NCBI GenBank assembly: GCA_946184215.1
Contig: CAMHER010000068.1
Coordinates: 1-8,892, forward strand
Direction of reading: 5' to 3'
DNA: 8,892 bases
Origin: an uncultured Clostridia bacterium
GTDB taxonomy: Bacteria; Bacillota; Clostridia; Oscillospirales; Oscillospiraceae
Below are positions 6,238 through 8,892 of this stretch, one piece after another. Both the position numbers and the translations under genes were made by a program. Every line of letters starts with the position of its first letter. The first letter of the stretch is position 1. Below the pieces are notes generated by a model, which was given only the letters and a program-made list of their open reading frames with translations, had not been told where the DNA came from and did not search any database.

Positions 6238-6266
6238 TTGATTTATTCATATTTGTCTATTACAAT
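6238..6266 (+). promoter_or_regulatory. Sigma-A promoter of the LCP gene
   Basis: TTGATT (6238-6243) and TACAAT (6261-6266) are 17 nt apart with an AT-rich spacer that stands out from the GC-rich surroundings. The start would be near 6273, leaving a GC-rich leader of about 69 nt. The leader contains the palindrome CCGGCCGG (6304-6311) between arms CGGCGC (6287-6292) and GCGCCG (6316-6321), which could fold shortly upstream of the ribosome binding site. Confidence 0.8.
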
Positions 6267-6341
6267 ACGACAGCATTGCGCCTCTCCGGCGCCGATCATC
6301 TTTCCGGCCGGCTCTGCGCCGCCGGGGGAAACGAGGAAATT

Positions 6342-7937
6342 ATGCTCAAGAAGAAAATATGGAAACCGTTCGCGGGAATCGTTTTTCTGATCACGCTGGC
6401 CTCGGCGGCCCTGGTGGCCTTCGCGCTGATCTATATCGACATCCTGCCTGAAAAATATCTGCTGCTCTTTCTCGCGTTCGAGGCAGGCGCGCTGCTCGTG
6501 GCCGCGCTGCTGCTGTACGTTGGCCTGCGCAGAAAGCGGAGCCGCGCGCGGCAGGTGAGGCGTGTGATCGGCTTTTTCCTCTGCATCCTGCTCGTCGCGG
6601 GCAATTTCTTCGCCGCCTCCGTTCTCGCGGATCTCGGCAGGACGAAGGAGGCCGTCGGCGACCGGCACGAGCATGTGGCGCTCGTCGGCGTATATGTTTT
6701 CCACAGCGACGCGGCGCAGACGCTTGCCGACACCGCATCGTACCGCTACGGCGTACTCGGCGGATTTGAAAAGGGAACTTCCGACTACGCCCTCTCCGAA
6801 CTCGCGGGCAGGCTCGGCGGCGCGATCGACGCGCAGGAGTACGAGACGATCTCCGAGGCGGTCACCGCGCTGCGCGGCGGTTCCGTCCGCGCGCTGGCCG
6901 TAAACCAAAACTATCTGGATCTTCTCTCTGAGAGCGAGGACTTCGGAAGCCTTTCCGAAGAGCTTCGCCTGATCGAAACGCTTGAGGTCCCGCTGGGAGT
7001 GTCATCGGGCAGTGAAGAGGACAGCAGCAGCTCCGGCACGGGTACGAGTTCGTCCGCAGGGGCGCTCTTCGGGTCCCGTCTGCCCACAAAACCCGCGCGG
7101 TCTGAGCAGCCGTCCGCGGCCGAGAAGGTCGAAAAGGACAAGTGCATCGTCCTGTATCTCAGCGGCAACGATGCCCGGACAAGCGCTCTTACGACCGGAC
7201 GCAGCGACGTGAACATCCTGATGCTCATCAACCCTGCGACGGATCAGATCCTGCTTCTCAACACGCCGCGCGATTACTATGTGCCGAATCCCGCCCTGGG
7301 CGGCGGCATGGACAAGCTGACACACTGCGGCCTCTTCGGCACCTATAATTCCATGGCGGCGCTCGAAGGGCTCTACGATGTTGAGATCGACAATTACTGC
7401 CAGATCAATTTCAGCGGCTTTATCAAGCTGGTCGACGCGCTGGGCGGGATCACGCTGGACAATCCCCGGGCGTTCTATTCTTCCTCCGGCTATTTCTTCC
7501 CGGAGGGCGAGATCACGCTTGACGGCGAGCATGCGCTGTCATACGGGCGCGAGCGCGACGCCTTCGGAGACGGCGACCTGGCGCGCGGACGCAATCTGAT
7601 GCGCCTGATCACCGCCATGATCGACAAGGCCAAGGGCAGCGGAACGTCCCTGCTGACGAGCTATCCCGCTGTTCTGGAAAGCCTGGGAGACATGTTTGCC
7701 ACAGATCTGAGCTCGGACGAGATCTCGGCGCTGGTAAAGCTCGCCATCCGCGATCTGAGCGAGTGGGAGGTGCTGTCGACCTCCGTGTCCGGCGACGGCG
7801 GGATCATGCGCACGGCGTCGGGCGGTGAAGTGCCCCTGTACGTGATGCGGCCCGACGTGGCGCAGGTGGAGCGCACTTCCGCGCTGCTCGACAGATTCCT
7901 TGCCGGCGAGCGGATCGAACAGGACGATCTCGGCTGA
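6342..7937 (+). CDS. LytR-CpsA-Psr (LCP) family protein with three membrane helices and an extra domain
   Basis: LCP enzymes transfer undecaprenyl-phosphate-linked polymers (teichoic acid, capsule) to peptidoglycan on the outer face of the membrane. This 531-aa protein has helices at about 10-35, 39-62 and 73-97. An accessory extracytoplasmic domain (about 110-216, from HVALVGVYVF) and a Ser-rich linker (about 220-265) precede the LCP domain (about 268-430). LCP motifs seen are GRSDVNILML (286-295), LLNTPRDYYV (305-314), KLTHCGLFGTYNS (325-337), FSGFIKLVDALGGI (357-370), and LDGEHALSYGRERDAF with GDLARGRN (393-418). These include the Arg and Asp residues that bind lipid pyrophosphate in the family; RN replaces the more usual RQ at the end. 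Many LCP proteins have a single N-terminal helix and are shorter. The ATG at 6342 has GAGG (6333-6336) 5 nt upstream. It follows the Wzz-like gene, which suggests they act on the same polymer. Confidence 0.93.
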   Translation: MLKKKIWKPFAGIVFLITLASAALVAFALIYIDILPEKYLLLFLAFEAGALLVAALLLYVGLRRKRSRARQVRRVIGFFLCILLVAGNFFAASVLADLGRTKEAVGDRHEHVALVGVYVFHSDAAQTLADTASYRYGVLGGFEKGTSDYALSELAGRLGGAIDAQEYETISEAVTALRGGSVRALAVNQNYLDLLSESEDFGSLSEELRLIETLEVPLGVSSGSEEDSSSSGTGTSSSAGALFGSRLPTKPARSEQPSAAEKVEKDKCIVLYLSGNDARTSALTTGRSDVNILMLINPATDQILLLNTPRDYYVPNPALGGGMDKLTHCGLFGTYNSMAALEGLYDVEIDNYCQINFSGFIKLVDALGGITLDNPRAFYSSSGYFFPEGEITLDGEHALSYGRERDAFGDGDLARGRNLMRLITAMIDKAKGSGTSLLTSYPAVLESLGDMFATDLSSDEISALVKLAIRDLSEWEVLSTSVSGDGGIMRTASGGEVPLYVMRPDVAQVERTSALLDRFLAGERIEQDDLG

Positions 7938-7941
7938 GCGG

Positions 7942-7987
7942 AAAAAAAATAGAGCCTGTGAACGACTGTGTTCACAGGCTCTTTTTT
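7942..7987. terminator. Bidirectional terminator between LCP gene and clpB
   Basis: A perfect 13-bp stem (7951-7963 with 7970-7982) has a 6-nt loop, an A-run before it (7942-7949) and a T-run after it (to 7987). It therefore works as an intrinsic terminator on both strands. It fills most of the 59-nt gap between the convergent genes and should stop both transcripts. Confidence 0.95.
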
Positions 7988-7996
7988 CGTATGGTC

Positions 7997-8892
7997 TCAG
8001 CTGCGGCAGACAAGCTCGCCGTTTTCCGCGTCGACGGTGATCGTCGCGCCCTCGGCGAGATCGCCGGAGAGGATCGTGCGGGCCAGGAGCGTTTCGACGC
8101 TGCTCTGCAGATACCGCCGCAGCGGCCGCGCGCCGTAGAGCGGATCATAGCCGCGCTCGATGATGAGGCTCTTGGCCGCCCCGGTCAGCTCCAGCTTCAG
8201 CGAGCGCTCGGCGAGGCGGGCGCGCAGCGAGGCGATCATGATGTCAATGATGCCGTCAAGATTCTCCCGCGTCAGCGGACGGAAGAAGATCGTCTCGTCA
8301 AGGCGATTGAGAAATTCCGGACGGAAGGCGCGGCGGAGCTCCGCCGTGACGGCGGCCTTGGCTTCCTCGGAGATCTCGCCGTCCGGCGTGATGCCGTCGA
8401 GCAGATAAGAGCTGCCGAGGTTGGAGGTCAGGATGATGATCGTGTTCTTGAAGTCCACGGTGCGGCCCTGCGAGTCGGTGATGCGGCCGTCGTCGAGGAT
8501 CTGCAGCAGGATGTTGAACACGTCCGGATGGGCCTTTTCGATCTCGTCGAAGAGCACGACGCTGTAAGGCTTTCTCCGTACGGCCTCGGTCAGCTGGCCG
8601 CCTTCGTCATAGCCGACATATCCCGGAGGCGCGCCGATCAGACGCGAGACGGAGAATTTCTCCATATACTCGGTCATGTCGATGCGCACGATGTTGTGCT
8701 CGTCGTCGAACAGGCTCGCAGCCAGGGCTTTGGCCAGCTCGGTCTTGCCGACGCCCGTGGGCCCCAGGAAGAGGAACGAGCCGATGGGGCGGTTCGGGTC
8801 CGCGATGCCGGCGCGCGAGCGCAAAATCGCCTCGGTGACCTTCTGCACGGCCTCGTCCTGGCCCACGACGCGCTGATGCAGCGTCTCGTCCA
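7997..8892 (-). CDS. clpB: ATP-dependent chaperone ClpB, C-terminal part
   Basis: The visible 297 residues are the second AAA+ module and C-terminus of ClpB, the hexameric disaggregase that threads aggregated proteins through its pore with DnaK help. The frame is open to the right edge (…ETLHQRVVGQDEAV), so about two thirds of the gene lies outside. Numbering from the first whole visible codon, the motifs are Walker A GPTGVGKT (43-50), pore loop GYVGY (90-94), Walker B VVLFDE (111-116), sensor 1 TSN (ending 157), arginine finger in FLNRLDE (R196), and sensor 2 GARPLRR (253-259). The wording IGAPPGYVGYDEGGQLTEAV and DDGRITDSQGRTVDFKN, and the short C-terminus after YDPLYGARPLRR, fit ClpB rather than ClpC or ClpE. 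A GTG within GQDEAV's lead-in is not a start. Any CIRCE or CtsR control would lie outside the window. Confidence 0.96.
   Translation of the reverse strand, partial: DETLHQRVVGQDEAVQKVTEAILRSRAGIADPNRPIGSFLFLGPTGVGKTELAKALAASLFDDEHNIVRIDMTEYMEKFSVSRLIGAPPGYVGYDEGGQLTEAVRRKPYSVVLFDEIEKAHPDVFNILLQILDDGRITDSQGRTVDFKNTIIILTSNLGSSYLLDGITPDGEISEEAKAAVTAELRRAFRPEFLNRLDETIFFRPLTRENLDGIIDIMIASLRARLAERSLKLELTGAAKSLIIERGYDPLYGARPLRRYLQSSVETLLARTILSGDLAEGATITVDAENGELVCRS

Noticed and set aside
6267..6341. GC-rich LCP leader considered as a riboswitch
   Set aside because: About 69 nt with short GC palindromes only. No conserved aptamer core or attenuator with a U-run is visible.
6243..6908. Minus-strand open frame over the LCP promoter and 5' end
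   Set aside because: It overlaps the LCP helices antisense, has no ribosome binding site and reads as charged low-complexity sequence.
7021..7140. Ser-rich stretch in the LCP gene considered as a frameshift or recombination scar
   Set aside because: The frame is continuous, the composition is typical of an extracytoplasmic linker, and LCP motifs resume normally after it.

Overview
This high-GC window (roughly 60% by eye) has Bacillota-type signals: strong AAGGAGG-like ribosome binding sites, near-consensus sigma-A promoters with 17-nt spacers, and intrinsic terminators. Gene content (HflX, a YigZ/IMPACT protein, a Wzz-like chain-length protein, an LCP transferase, ClpB) and GC-rich codon use suggest a gut Clostridia member, perhaps of the Oscillospiraceae type. 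That placement is inference. I see no tRNA, rRNA, CRISPR array, insertion sequence or phage gene.

Left block (1-3602, all minus strand). One promoter (3574-3602) appears to drive a tightly packed operon: a GH36 alpha-galactosidase, the ribosome-associated GTPase HflX, a RimJ/RimL-like GNAT acetyltransferase, and the first 37 codons of a YigZ/IMPACT protein that runs off the left edge. HflX and GNAT overlap by 4 nt (ATGA) and GNAT and YigZ by 8 nt, so translation is probably coupled.

Middle (3623-4703). A minus-strand gene for a five-helix membrane protein of unknown function has its own consensus promoter (TTGACA-N17-TATAGT). Its promoter lies back to back with the promoter of the next plus-strand gene across a 265-nt divergent region (4439-4703), the largest gene-free stretch in the window. 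It holds both promoters, a small inverted repeat and a purine-rich, A-tract segment.

Right block (4601-7987, plus strand). Two envelope-polysaccharide genes follow, each with its own promoter and terminator: a Wzz/PCP-type protein whose C-terminal cytoplasmic domain looks like a degenerate tyrosine-kinase (BY-kinase) domain without a P-loop, and a LytR-CpsA-Psr (LCP) protein with three N-terminal membrane helices and an extra extracytoplasmic domain. Together they suggest control of polysaccharide chain length and attachment of the polymer to peptidoglycan. No glycosyltransferase, flippase or polymerase is in view. A bidirectional terminator separates the LCP gene from the convergent 3' part of clpB, whose 5' part lies beyond the right edge.

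Most of the window is ordinary core-genome content. The parts most worth a second look are the Wzz-like protein with the degenerate kinase domain, the unidentified divergent membrane protein, and the unusual LCP architecture.
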